Source: Megalobrama amblycephala
Lineage: Eukaryota > Chordata > Actinopteri > Cypriniformes > Xenocyprididae
Length of the DNA: 64,000 bases
Assembly (NCBI RefSeq): GCF_018812025.1
Contig: NC_063052.1
Location: 14,463,001-14,527,000, forward strand
Reading direction: 5' to 3'
Every line of letters starts with the position of its first letter. Position 1 is the first letter of the stretch. This document shows, piece after piece, positions 11,359-23,214 of the stretch. A model generated the notes under the pieces. That model made no database searches. It was not told the origin of the DNA and saw nothing but the letters and a program-made list of their open reading frames with translations. The translations under genes were made by a program, and so were the position numbers.

Positions 11359-12423
11359 CACTATATTGCCAAAAGTTTTGGGATGCCTGCCTTTACGTGC
11401 ACATGAACTTTAACGACATCCCATTCTAAATCCGTAGGGTTGAGTTGGCCCACCCTTTGCAGCTATAACAGCCTCAACTCTTCTGGGAAGGCTTTCCACA
11501 AAGTTTAGGAGTGTGTTTATGGGAATTTTTGACCATTTTTCTAGAAGCGCATTTGTGAGGTCAGGCGGTGATGTTGGACGAGAAGGCCTGGCTCACAGTC
11601 ACCGCTCTAATTCATCCCAAAGGTGTTCTATCGGGTTGAGGTCAGGACTCTGTTCCCACAAAGTTGGGAGCATGAAATTGTTCAAAATGTCTTGGTATGC
11701 TGCAGCATTAAGAGTTCCTTTCACTGGAACTAAGGGTTCAAGCCCAACCCCTGAAAAACAACCCCACACCATAATCCCCCCTCCACCAAACTTTACACTT
11801 GGCACAATGCAGTCAGGCAAGTACCGTTCTCCTGGCAACAGCCAAACCCAGACTCGTCCATCGGATTGCCAGACAGAGAAGCGTGATTGGTCACTCCAGA
11901 GAACACGTCTCCACTGCTCTAGAGTCCAGTGGCGGAGTGCTTTACACCGCTGCATCCGACGCTTTGCATTGCACTTGGTGATGTAAGGATGCTTGGATGC
12001 AGCTGCTCCGCGATGGAAACCCGTTCCATGAAGCTCTCTACGCACTGTTCTTGAGCTAATCTGAAGGCCACACAAAGTTTGGAGGTCTGTAGCTATTGAT
12101 TCTGCAGAAAGTTGGCGACTTCTGCGCACTATGTGCCTGACCCCACTCTGTGATTTTAGCAATTGTTCCCACTTTGTTATGATACCACTAACAGTTGACC
12201 GTGGAATATTTAGTAGTGAAGAAATTTCACGAATGGACTTATTGCACAGGTGACAATCTATCACTGAATTCACTGAGCTCCTGAGAGCGACCCATTCTTT
12301 CACAAATGTTTGTAGAAGCAGTCTGCATGCCTAGTGCTTGATTTTATACACCTGTGGCCATGGAAGTGATTGGAACACCTGAATTCAATGATTTGTGTCC
12401 CAATACTTTTGGCAATATAGTAT
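11359..12423 (-). mobile_element. Tc1-like transposon, internally deleted
   Basis: Inverted ends share actatattgccaaaag and are flanked by TA, as for Tc1/mariner. The left end (about 11359) and right end (about 12423) are well paired at the tips. The element is about 1.07 kb, shorter than the roughly 1.6 kb of intact fish Tc1 elements, consistent with the deletions seen in its transposase frame. Confidence 0.93.
11599..12303 (-). pseudogene. Tc1-like transposase, degenerate
   Basis: The 234-codon frame carries Tc1 transposase landmarks. The helix-turn-helix segment includes [13 protein letters not shown], then come [21 protein letters not shown] (split here as RRELHG and GTGFHRG), the first catalytic Asp in [21 protein letters not shown], and the last catalytic box [14 protein letters not shown]. 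Family members carry a central segment with the second catalytic Asp between LPTLWEQ and QSPDLNP; here these are fused, so that Asp is deleted. A second deletion shortens the linker after ITKWEQ. The frame stops with TGA just after DELER, although recognisable transposase-like sequence continues to about 11450 with another stop. The product cannot be an active transposase. This is a fossil of a cut-and-paste element in the trps1 intron. Confidence 0.93.
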
Positions 12424-13089
12424 ATATACATATATATATACATACTGGTGATCATCTTTAGCTTCAGCGCATGCAGCTCAAACAGCAATGCAACAACATT
12501 AATAACTATGGTTGGGATTGTCATATTACATAACTTTATAAAGAGAACACTATTGTAATAAAAGGTTGTGAATTATCTGGGTTTAGTTGTGGTGTTTCAG
12601 TGCATTGTAACGGGAAGAGCGCATCCACAAAAGGAGTAACACATTCTGACTAGTACGTAACTTACTTGTGTTGCATTGAATTAATTAACTCCCTAACAAA
12701 GCACTTCAGAGTTCAAAAAGCAATGCTGTTATTTGAAACAGTAATAATAATTTTAGATGTTTCTTTTTAAAAAAACATTGATGCATTAATAATAACATGC
12801 CCTTTTATTTTATTTATTTACTTATTTATTTATTTTTGCATAAATTTCTCAACAACATGGTTTAATTAAAATTATTTTATTATTGTCTGTGTGGAGGCTA
12901 TTCTATTTTATTTATCCATGACACATGCATTTTTGATTCTTTATACACAAGTAATGTTGTCCAATGACTTTTATTTAGGCATTATTTTATTTATTTGTAA
13001 GGCTATATATATATTTTTATTTTTATTTTTTTGATAAAGAAAGTTGGCCATAGGAGTGAAATTATTTATTTTGGTGAGACTTTTGTTTT
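12424..13089. other. AT-rich intronic sequence, nothing recognised
   Basis: Short tatttattta-type words near 12805-12835; no paired ends and no coding signal. Confidence 0.4.
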
Positions 13090-13490
13090 TGTAATCAGGC
13101 TCTCAAAAATTATATAAATTTAGATGTAGATTTGTCGCCCAATATATCGGATATCGGCTTTCAAATATAAAGAATTGTTGGTTATCGGTTTTGGCAAAAA
13201 TTGTCATATCAGTGCATCCCTATTATAATCGAACCTCAAAAATTATATAAATTTAGATGTAGATTAATCGGCCATTATATCGGTTATCGGCTTTCAAATA
13301 TTAAAAAAAATATCAGTAATCGGTTTTGGCCATAATTGTCATATCAGAGCATCCCTATTATAATCAAATCTCAAATTATACACATTTAGATGTAGATGTA
13401 TCGGCTAATATATTGGTTATCTGCTTTGAAATATAAAGAATTATGCGTTATCGGTTTCATATCAGTGCATCCCTATTATAATCAAATCTT
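13090..13490. repeat. Three tandem copies of a hAT-like terminal segment
   Basis: The phrase 'gcatccctattataatc' closes units near 13215, 13350 and 13470, each preceded by a 'tatcggttatcggctttcaaat' -like stretch (20-bp core shared), giving spacings of about 135 and 118 bp. The same terminus occurs inverted at 16747 (agggatgcaccgatat), so this is an amplified transposon end. Confidence 0.82.
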
Positions 13491-14680
13491 GCACATTATA
13501 GTCAGTTAATGCTCCTGAAAATGTGAGTATATGTAGGTTACTGGAACAATTGACATTTAAATAGTGTAGACATGCTGATACACAGAAATAAAACAAAAGA
13601 AACTGCTTAAGCTCTGCAAACATGACTGTCATCGTGGCCTGTCTGCACAAGTATACCCTTTAAAAGAGATTCAGAAATGAAGTTGATTAAAATGGAGATC
13701 AAGAAAAGATTGTGCAAATATATTGTGGCATTACCTGTGGACTACATTCATGGAACTTCAATATCACTGAAGCAACCTGAGTCTCCAGGAAAGAGAAGAG
13801 AGGTGGAAATAAAGAAAGAAACAAGCTCTAGGCAAGGAGAATAATTTCAGCTCTCCTCTTCAATTATTCATTCGTTCATTTTCCCCTCTGAACGCGTGTA
13901 GATAGACTGGGAAAGGAGAGGTAGAGCGTGAGATGAAACAAAAAGAATGAAAGAAATGGGAAAAAAAAAATAGAAGAAAGAAAGATAATCTGGAACATGC
14001 TTTATTCTTTACAACTATTATTTTAGAACTGCCTAAAGTATGTCTCTGTAGGATTATTCTCATAATTCAGGGCAAAACATGGAAATGTTTCTCAAAACTT
14101 GCTGCTAAGATATTGTGGACTGTTGCCAGGGTGTTGCTATGCGGTCGCATAGAATTTATGCAAAATTAATCAAGACTCCCACTTGAGGGGAACACATTAA
14201 CATCCAGCGTATATTTACAATCAGCTACAAACATAATAATGAAAGATGAACTGTGTCGAAGAACAGAATACAAGCATTAAAGCGTATATATTTCACCAGA
14301 TGAGTGAAAGCCTGGAGAGAAATATATAAGAGAGAAAGAGAGGCTCTTGACATGTCAAACGCATCCTCTGAAGAGACCGACATGGAGAACTTTAAAATGA
14401 GAAAATAATACGTAATATATCCTACTCGAGAGGCCTGACAAAAGCAGTATTTCACTCAAATACCCATAATGCTTCTGTGCTCATGGGAAAGAGAACTCAT
14501 TCAGTACTGCGGTAAAAGGGATCAAACAGTAAAAAGGTTTCATTATGTATCTTCTCACACTTTTACGGGCTAAAGACACCTCAAATGTTACAACTAAAAT
14601 ACATAAATGGTTTGAATTAATCAGAATATCATATCAAATTTACATATATACACATATACACACACACACACACACATATA
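13491..14680. other. Intronic low-copy sequence
   Basis: No gene, paired termini or tandem array recognised. A purine-rich stretch lies at 13790-13990. Confidence 0.4.
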
Positions 14681-15616
14681 CAGTACAGTCCAAAAGTTTG
14701 GAACCACTAAGATTTTTAATGTTTTTAAAAGAAGTTTTGTCTGCTCACCAAGGCTACATTTATTTAATTAAAAATACAGTAAAAACAGTAATATTGTGAA
14801 ATATTATTACAATTTAAAATAACTGTTTTCTATTTGAATATATTTCACAAAGTAATTTATTCCTGTGATGCAAAGCTGAATTTTCAGCATCGTTACTCCA
14901 GTCTTCAGTGTCACATGATCCTTCAGAAATCATTCTAATATGCTGATCTGCTGCTCAAGAAACATTTAATGTGTACAATTGTACAAAATATTTGTGTACA
15001 ATATTTTTTTTTCAGGATTATTTGATGAATAGAAAGTTCAAAAGAACAGTGTTTATCTGAAATCTAATCTTTTGTAACATTATAAATGTCTTTACTGCCA
15101 CTTTTGATTGATTTAATGCATCCTTGCTGAATAAAAGTATTCATTTCTTTAATTTCTTTTCAAAAAAATAAAAATAAAAATTCTTACTGACCCCAAACTT
15201 TTGAACGGTAGTGTATAATGCTACAGAAGCTTTGTATTTCAGATAAATGCTGTTCTTTTGAACTTTCTATTCATCAAGGAATCCTGAAAAAAAAAAGTAC
15301 ACAACTGTTTTCAACATTGAAAATAATCATAAATGTTTATTGAGCAGCAGATCAGCATATTAGAATGATTTCTGAAGGATCATGTGACACTGAAGACTGG
15401 AGTAACGATGCTGAAAATTCAGCTTTGATCACAGGAATAAATTACTTTTTAATTATATTTAAATAGTACACAGTTATTTTAAATTGTAATAATATTTCAC
15501 AATATTAATGTTTTTTACTGTATTTTTAATTAAATAAATGTAGCCTTGGTTAGCAGACGAAAATTCTTTTAAAAACATTAAAAATCTTAGTGGTTCCAAA
15601 CTTTTGGTCTGTACTG
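14681..15616. mobile_element. Full-length composite TIR element, 936 bp
   Basis: The ends are inverted copies (cagtacagtccaaaagtttg at 14681, and cagtacagaccaaaagtttg inverted at 15616), flanked by TA. Both halves carry the 'gaaggatcatgtgac' block in opposite orientation, so the element is a fold-back dimer. An internal cactaccgttcaaaag terminus (inverted near 15212) is the end of the 3102-3415 MITE type. A truncated copy in the reverse order is at 52882-53545. Confidence 0.85.
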
Positions 15617-16746
15617 TATAATATATATATAAATTGATGTAATTGATGTTATATAATATACATATGCAATTTATTAAATACATTTTTGTTTCATTTTGTT
15701 TAACAAATTATTTACTAAACCATTTATATGATATTTAATCAATTGAGACAAATGCATTGATATTTGTGTGATACATTTAATCGATTGCACGACTCGAGGA
15801 TATGATGTACAGAGTGGGAGTTTCTATTCTGACAATGTTATGAGTGAGTTTAAACACCTCCGGATCAGAAAGCAGGGAGAGAATGGCCTCATCTGATTTC
15901 TTAAGGGAATGTAAACAGCGTTTTCAACAGCTTGCCTCGTCTGGTATCAATCAAGTTCAGACTTCATGACTAAAGGCTGCTTTTCTGTACTGATAAAATA
16001 TGGCTGTAAGTTAATGTTGTGTGTGACAGTTGCGGTCAGAGTTGTTGGGGGAAAAATGGAGAGAGAAAAGAGAGGCTGAATGGAAAGAGAGACCGAGAGA
16101 TAGACAAAGGAAGAAAGCGGGAAATAAACAGACAATCCAAGTAAGATGTTTCTCAGTTAATTGGACACAGATAACAGAGTATGGCTTTGTGAAGAGGAAT
16201 ACAGAGTGTGTGTGCGTGTGTGTGTGTGTGGCCAGATGAGGGTAATGAAAGCAGTCAGAGTCTTGGTGCTGCTCGGCTGCTCTTTGTGCCCACTTGGAGC
16301 CCACACCACTGGCCTGATAATCCACCCGTTGCCATGGTGCTGGCCTTGAGGACCGCCATTATTTCCCTCCTGCAGAATTTACCGCTTTGCACAAAGACGC
16401 ACACTCTGTCCCTCATCATAATGATTCCTCGCTAAACGAGCGATAGGAAAAATTACACTGGGAACGAATGCTCATCAAGGACTGGTGCCGTTGTTCCACT
16501 GCATAACTGCACACATCTTTGTGCTCTTTTAGAGCTCAGGGGTAAACACAGGAACAGAGAGAGAGAAAGAGAGAGGGAGGATATAGAGGAGAGAAGCAGT
16601 GAGCAAAGGAAGCTGGTGTCGGGAGAGACGAGGGGTTGTACCTTTTAATTATTAGGACTGCCAATTTCATTAAAAAAAAAGAATTAATGACATGATATGC
16701 TGCTTAATTAATTAAGAAAATATATAATGAGATATATATATATTTA
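15617..16746. other. Intronic low-copy block, part possibly regulatory
   Basis: A short AT-rich part is followed by a balanced, repeat-poor part (about 16230-16520). Several short frames overlap there without domain signatures. A (GT) run lies at 16207-16230. No gene is called. Confidence 0.25.
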
Positions 16747-17150
16747 TTAGGGATGCACCGATATGAAAATTTTGGCTGATACCGATAACTGATAATTCTT
16801 TATATTTTTAAAGCCGATAACCGATAAATTGGCCGATAAATCTAAATCCACATTTTTATATATTTTTGAGAGCCTGATTACAAAAGTCTCACCATTAAAA
16901 GCCATGTCCCAAACACACAATTATACTGATGTTATATTATATCATTATAATTTTATGTAGTCGATAGGACAGATTTGCGCTGCACGTTGCACTCAGCTGT
17001 ATTTTCTGTATGACTCCAATCATATTTCAAGCAATTCAAAACCATAATGACGGACAGTGCGCATCTGAAGTGTCTCAGCTGAAGGAAATAATCCATTATT
17101 TATCGCCTTTAATATATCGGCCAAATTTTCTTATTGGGCCGATAATGATG
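16747..17150. mobile_element. hAT-like element fragment
   Basis: Begins with the terminus agggatgcaccgatatg and repeats ccgataac / gccgataa words; near 17115 ggccgataatgatg closes the recognisable part. The terminus matches the tandem array at 13090-13490. Confidence 0.65.
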
Positions 17151-17269
17151 TAAAAAATGAAACGGCAAAAGAACGGCATCTTATTTGAAATAAAAATCCT
17201 TTGTAACATTATAAATACTGTCAATACTGTAACTTGTGATCAATTTAATGCATCCAAGCAGAAAAGTAT

Positions 17270-18211
17270 TAAAGGTGCCATAGAATGTCTTTTCAAAAGA
17301 TGTAATATAAGTCTAAGGTGTCCCCTGAATGTGTCTGTGAAGTTTCAGCTCAAAATACCCCATAGATTTTTTTAATTAATTTTTTTAACTGCCTATTTTG
17401 GGGCATCATTAACTATGCACCGATTCAGGGTGCGGCCCCTTTAAATCTCTCGCTCCCTGCCCTCCAGAGCTCTCGACTATAAGTGCAGTTATACAGTGCA
17501 TAAACAAAGTTCACACAGCTAATATAACCCTCAAATGGATCTTTACAAGATGTTTGTCATGCATACTGCATGCATGCATCGATTCCTGTGAGTATAGTAT
17601 TTATTTGGATGTTTACATTTGATTCTGAATGAGTTTGAGGCTATATGCTCTGTGGCTAACGGGCTAACATTACACACTGTCGGAGAGATTTATTTATAAG
17701 CTGTGTTTGTGCATTATACAGACTGCAAGTGTTTAATAATGAAAATAGCGACGGCTCTTGTCTCCGTGAATACAGTAAGAAACGATGGTAACTTTAACCA
17801 CATTTAACAGTACATTAGCAACATGCTAACGAAACATTTAGAAAGACAATTCACAAATATCACTAAAAATATCATGTTATCATGGATCATGTCAGTTATT
17901 ATTGTTCCATCTGCCATTTTTCGCTATTGTCCTTGCTTGCTTACCTAGTCTGATGATTCAGCTGTGCACAGATCCAGACGTTAATACTGGCTGCCCTTGT
18001 CTAATGCCTTGAACACGGGCTGGCATATGCAAATATTGGTGGCATACATATGTTCTGTTCTTCGGAGGTCTTTTAAACAAATGAGATTTACATAAGAAGG
18101 AGGAAACAATGGTGTTTCAAACTCAACGTATGCCTTTTCTATGTACTGAACTCTTGTTATTCAACTATGCAGAGGTAAATTCAATTTTTGATTCTAGGGC
18201 ACCTTTAATTT
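17270..18211. mobile_element. Non-autonomous TIR element, about 940 bp
   Basis: The left end ttaaaggtgccatagaat and right end attctagggcacctttaa are inverted copies. The left subterminal part 'gtgtctgtgaagtttcagct' is shared with the 0.7-kb family (for example 38303 and the end of copy D), so the two families are related. No coding sequence. Confidence 0.82.
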
Positions 18212-21200
18212 CCTTTTTTTATGTATCCTTTATTTAACTTTGAGTAAGTGTTAAACTCAATATATCTCTCCATTTAACCCAGTGTTTCCTCTAGGGAGCT
18301 TGAAGGAAATTGTATTTCACTAGCAACTGCTGCTCCATACTCTATTGATGTGCATTTGATAAAGAAAACCTTGAATCTTCACACTCAAATGAGAGAATAT
18401 AGGGAAGAAGAGACTATGATTTCATTACTTCCACACTGTTGATGCTGGAAATATTGCATAAAGCCATGTGCAGTATATGCAAGTACTGTGAAAATATATG
18501 TATATGCAGTCCCATCAAAGATACGCACTTAAACCTTATCAATACATAAAGGATGCATATTAGTAGATAATTTGCACCCTCTAAAGGTAACAAATACAAA
18601 AGTGGATCTTTTTTTAGGTTTACAATGTTATAAAACAATACAATGGGAATGACTCATCATTCTGACTCATCAAAAGCAAGGAGAACATTCTACATCTGCA
18701 CACCTATATCTGTCCCTATGGAGCAGGATGGAGGAGTCTCATCACATTCTGTTCCCATGCTGACCTGTGCTCCCAAACCAGAACATTACCAAGCTGCTAG
18801 AGGATGATTCACTGACCCCGGGCCCCGGGAGAGGAGTGGGCACATGCCATATCACAGATACTGAAGAGAAACAACAGAACTGAGATAGTCTGATGACTTG
18901 AGGAGGTCAGAGAGATAACGGACAGAAACGCAACCATTAGCGCCGATGACAGTTGTCGGAAAAGAGCAAGGCGAGGGTTTAAACGCAGAGGGTTTATAAA
19001 AACTGAAGAAAGCTATCTGTTAGCATTCCCATTCAACTCACTGGCAGTTTGCAATGGGCACAAGCCAATCACATGAGCCTAATTACTCTGGAATTATAAA
19101 CATATTTATTTCATCAATATATATGGCTGCTTTCAAACAGGCATCAGTGAAGAAAAGATTATTTTTGGAGCCAGATAATGTATTTATTGCAATATGCCAG
19201 GTGTAAAGCCTGCAAAAAGTCTATGAAAAAAAAAAAAAAAAATTAAGATTCACGAAGTTTTCGAAAAGAAGATTTTTTTTTAAATTTTTAAAGATAAAAT
19301 TATCAATCGTTGGTTGTGTACTTGTGCTCATCCCTAGTTGTTTGTTTGTTTTGGCATAAAATCATCTTTGGCTATTTTATGATGTATTTTAAAAGAAACA
19401 AACAGTGGTAACATACAGTAGTTCTGAAAATCAAAAACTGACAAACAACTCATCATTATAACAAACATTATAAGATTTTTCATTCAAATATTTGATAAAA
19501 AAAATAAAAAATAATAATAATTCCTGATGAAACATTTGAAAACACCCATCAGATAACTTTCTGAATAAAACAAAGCAGTAAATTCCAACAAAAAATATTT
19601 TCTCATCTCTACTAATAATCAAAGAATCCTCAAAAAAATTAGGCAACAACAGATTTCCACAGTGATAATAATCAGAAATGTTTCTCAAATCAGCATGATT
19701 TCTGAAGGATCACATGACCAGAATAAATGAATAAAATTCTAATGTTGCATATATATCTATGTGGTGTTTTTAATATGCTTTAATACAAATCATGTGCAAA
19801 TTCATAAGTCAACGCCATTGCTGAGTATTTTCTCTTTAAAACTGCAGTGATCTAAAAATCGCTGGTGTTTCTGACATCACAAACTACCTTGTAACCAATC
19901 ACATCAAAGTGTGAACATCAACAAGTGGATCTCTGACCTGGTATGAGTGAGTGGAGGCGGGGCTAATTTGCATATTCACAGAACTGTGTATAATAAATGA
20001 AGCAAGGGTGTAGAGTTACATTCAAGGAAAGTAAGACATATAAATATGTCATTTTGTTGATCAAAGATGAGTTTTAAGGGATAAAATTATCGACTACTTT
20101 AATAATATATCGTGAATCCAGCCTCAGGTCTGCTGAATCCAGAAGAGGAAAAACAATACAACACAATAAAATAAACAAATCAGTAAATAGTGAATAAACA
20201 AAGTTCAGTGGCATACCCTTAGAAAGCCCATTCATAATTGATATGTTTTGCTGTAGTGCCTAAATGCAGTTTTATATATATAATAGAGGTATTAGCAGAC
20301 GTGCCGACTGTTTTATCTGCCAGACACGCATGAATAATATATCGCATCGTACCTTTCCTGTCAAAAAGTCGTTCATTAATGATGTACACCTTTCTTTCTC
20401 ACCTATTTGTATTTCGCAAACAATAAATAACCTTTGCTTTCCAAACACAAGCGGCTCTGGGAGGAAATGTGGTCTGCTCGAGTGTCCAGAAATAGCAGGG
20501 ACGGTCCCGGTGGTGTTGTCTGAGGAGGGCAGCGACACAACTGCTAATCAATGGCAGTCGCGCGGTTTAAAAGGGCTGGTCACTTTGACCAGAGTTCGGC
20601 TGAAACGGAACCTTTTGTTTGAGATTTATCAGTGGGTAGCACTCGTCTGTGACCTCCAGTCACTTTTCCATGCAGGAAGGGAGACGGCGGAGGGACATCT
20701 GTGGGGAGTTAGCATTGAGAAAGGGGAGAGACGAGATTAAGCCAAATTTCATTTCAGGATTTGCTACGTTCCAGGCGATCTTTCTCCCTCTTGTGGAGAG
20801 AAATCTCTTAGATATCCTATATGTTTATGTTTTTGAAAAAGCAAGCGCGGTCTACTGAATGCACGGCAAAAACATATTTTGTTTAAGTGTGGTTGAAAGT
20901 GCAGAGTATCTGAAAAGGGCCAGGGAGATAAAAGTGCAGCTGGCAGGAGGGCTGCCAGCGCTGATCCTCCTTTCTACAACAATGAAGTTAAAAATAAAAA
21001 GCCAATGACCAGGAGGGGCAGAGCAGAACCGGACTTATTTTTTCCTGACGGATTTGCCAAGGGTCCCATTAAGTGTGGGCCCATCTCCGAAACGCACATT
21101 TAGCAACTCGCCCAACACAAACCCACACATATTTCATGAATTATCTATGATGTATCATAAAAATAAAATCTTTATGCACGCAAAAGAAAGAGACAAGCAT

Positions 21201-21878
21201 GCTGAAACAGCAACGAGCAGGAAGTTATCCCTGAGCAAATAGTCTGCGGTAGTCCAGGCCTACGGGCCAAGCTCAGCAAACACAGAGGAAGCTTAACATC
21301 TGTAGCCATGAACAACCTGTTTGTGAAAACACACAAATCCCTAATTAGGCCTCTATAAAAGTGAATATGAACACCATGTTTTCGAACTTTTCGTACTTTC
21401 CAAAACCGACCGATGCAGCTGCGAAGGAATGTTGAGAATTGTGCGCACATTTGTTCAGGAATGGTTTTTACAAGCTCTCGGAGAACTTCTGTTGGACGGC
21501 ACCGATCCGCCAGCTGAAAGTGTGGGACTGTAAAATCTGCGTTCTCTAACACAGAGACAGAACCAGTTCAGGGCAGCATCTGTTCAGCAGCAAACACTGC
21601 CATGTCTAAAAGATCTAATAAGCATAAAAAAGTTTGCTGTGCACATGTATGAGATCATGAAAATAATAATATAAATCTATCCACAAGTAAAAAATGCTTC
21701 TAATTTCCATAATTTAATGTCAAATATTTTCATCAATATAAAAAGGAGTGGAAAAATAACTAATAAAATGTAAAATAATAATTATAATAATAAAGATAGT
21801 TATTATTAGGCCTTTATAAAAATATGCATATACAATTAGTGTTAAAAAACGTAAATATGTTCTGTGTATATATATATA
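18212..21878. other. Intronic sequence, mostly unassigned
   Basis: No host gene was recognised. A fragment of the 'gaaggatcacatgacc' repeat lies at about 19690-19740, and 19830-20110 resembles an interspersed repeat but its ends were not found. The part 20440-20760 is repeat-free with balanced composition; overlapping short frames on both strands there carry no domain. Confidence 0.35.
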
Positions 21879-22879
21879 TGCTGTCAAACGATTAATTGCG
21901 ATTAATCCCATCGAAAATAAAAGTTTGTGTTCAAATAATACATGTGCGTGTACTGTGTATATTTATTATGTATAAATAAATACACACACATGCATGTATA
22001 TATTTAACAAAATATAATATATAATACAAATATAAATATAATATACAGTGGCAAGAAAAAGTATGGGTGAAAACTTTTGAATTCAAATATCAAGGTAAAC
22101 TGTATTTATTTATTTATTTATTTTTTCCGGGAAACATGCAAGTATCTTCTGTTGCTTCCGAAGGGCAGTACTAAATGAAAAACAACGATATTTAAACAAA
22201 ATAAGAAAAATTGTGACATTCTTCATCCTGTTCAAAAGTTTTCACCCCCCGACTCTTAATGCATTTTGTTTCCTTCTGGAGCATCAGTGAATGTTTGAAC
22301 CTTTTTTAATAGTTGTGTTTGAGTCTCTCAGTTGTCCTCATTGTGAAAAGATGGATCTCAAAATCAATTCAGTCACTGCTGGAAAGGGTTCAAATATGCA
22401 AACATTTCTGCAAGACCTGGAGGATTTTTCTGAAGAACAGAGCTCAGTTTAACTGCTCAGAACAAACAAGAGACTCATGAACAACCATCACAAAACATAA
22501 AACCAGCTGTGGATCATCAGGTAACCACACACAGTATTGAGAATCAATGGTTCACATACTTATGAATGGGGTTATTTTAATAAATTATTACTAAATGCAA
22601 ACATCTTTTATGTAAAAATATCTTACTCAGGACAGTACTAAATAAAAAATAGCATGCATTTTGTATGATCCCTCTTATTTTATTAAAATTATTCACATTT
22701 TCACAGATTCTGCAAGTGGTTCACATACTTTTTCTTGCCACTGTAAATATGCATGTAAATATTTCTTAAATACATCTAAGTGTGTCTATTTATGTATACA
22801 TAAAACAGTTCACACATAATATAATGTAAACAAACTTTTATTTTGGATGCAATTAGTTGAAATTAATCATTTGACAGCA
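21879..22879. mobile_element. TIR element interrupted by a Tc1/mariner MITE
   Basis: The left end tgctgtcaaacgattaatt and right end aattaatcatttgacagca are inverted copies. Subterminal sequences also match (aaagtttgtgttc on the left, aacttttattttgg region on the right). The middle is taken up by the element 22046-22743. A further partial copy of the right end follows at 22885-22940. Confidence 0.82.
22046..22743. mobile_element. Tc1/mariner-type MITE, 698 bp, nested
   Basis: Perfect 20-bp inverted ends (cagtggcaagaaaaagtatg) are flanked by TA on both sides (22044-22045, 22744-22745). Non-coding interior. It lies wholly within 21879-22879 and so inserted later. Confidence 0.92.
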
Positions 22880-23044
22880 CTAATATATACAAACTTTTTT
22901 GTTAGATGCAATTAATCATGATTTATTGATTTGACAGCACTAAAAACTATAAATAAATATTACAATGATTAATAAATTAAAATTTTATTTACCCTAACCC
23001 TGAACATTTGTTTGTTTGTTTGTTTGTTTTAAATTAGATTTTAA

Positions 23045-23214
23045 ATATATATGAGCGATTTGACTGCACACTCACTTGCAGAAAGTTTTTTATTGACCAA
23101 TGTTTTGGCACAAAGCCTTTGCCAAGTTATTACCTTGACAAAGGCTTCGTGCCGAAATGTTGGTCAATAAAAACTTTCTGCAAGTGAGTGCAGTCAAATC
23201 TCTCATATATATTT
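23045..23214. repeat. Inverted repeat, about 80-bp arms, short loop
   Basis: Two arms pair around the 7-nt centre ttattac near 23132; both contain gcagaaagttt / aaactttctgc and ttattgacca / tggtcaataa. The arms differ at several sites, so this is an older palindrome than 9652-10006. Probably a fold-back MITE. Confidence 0.85.
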
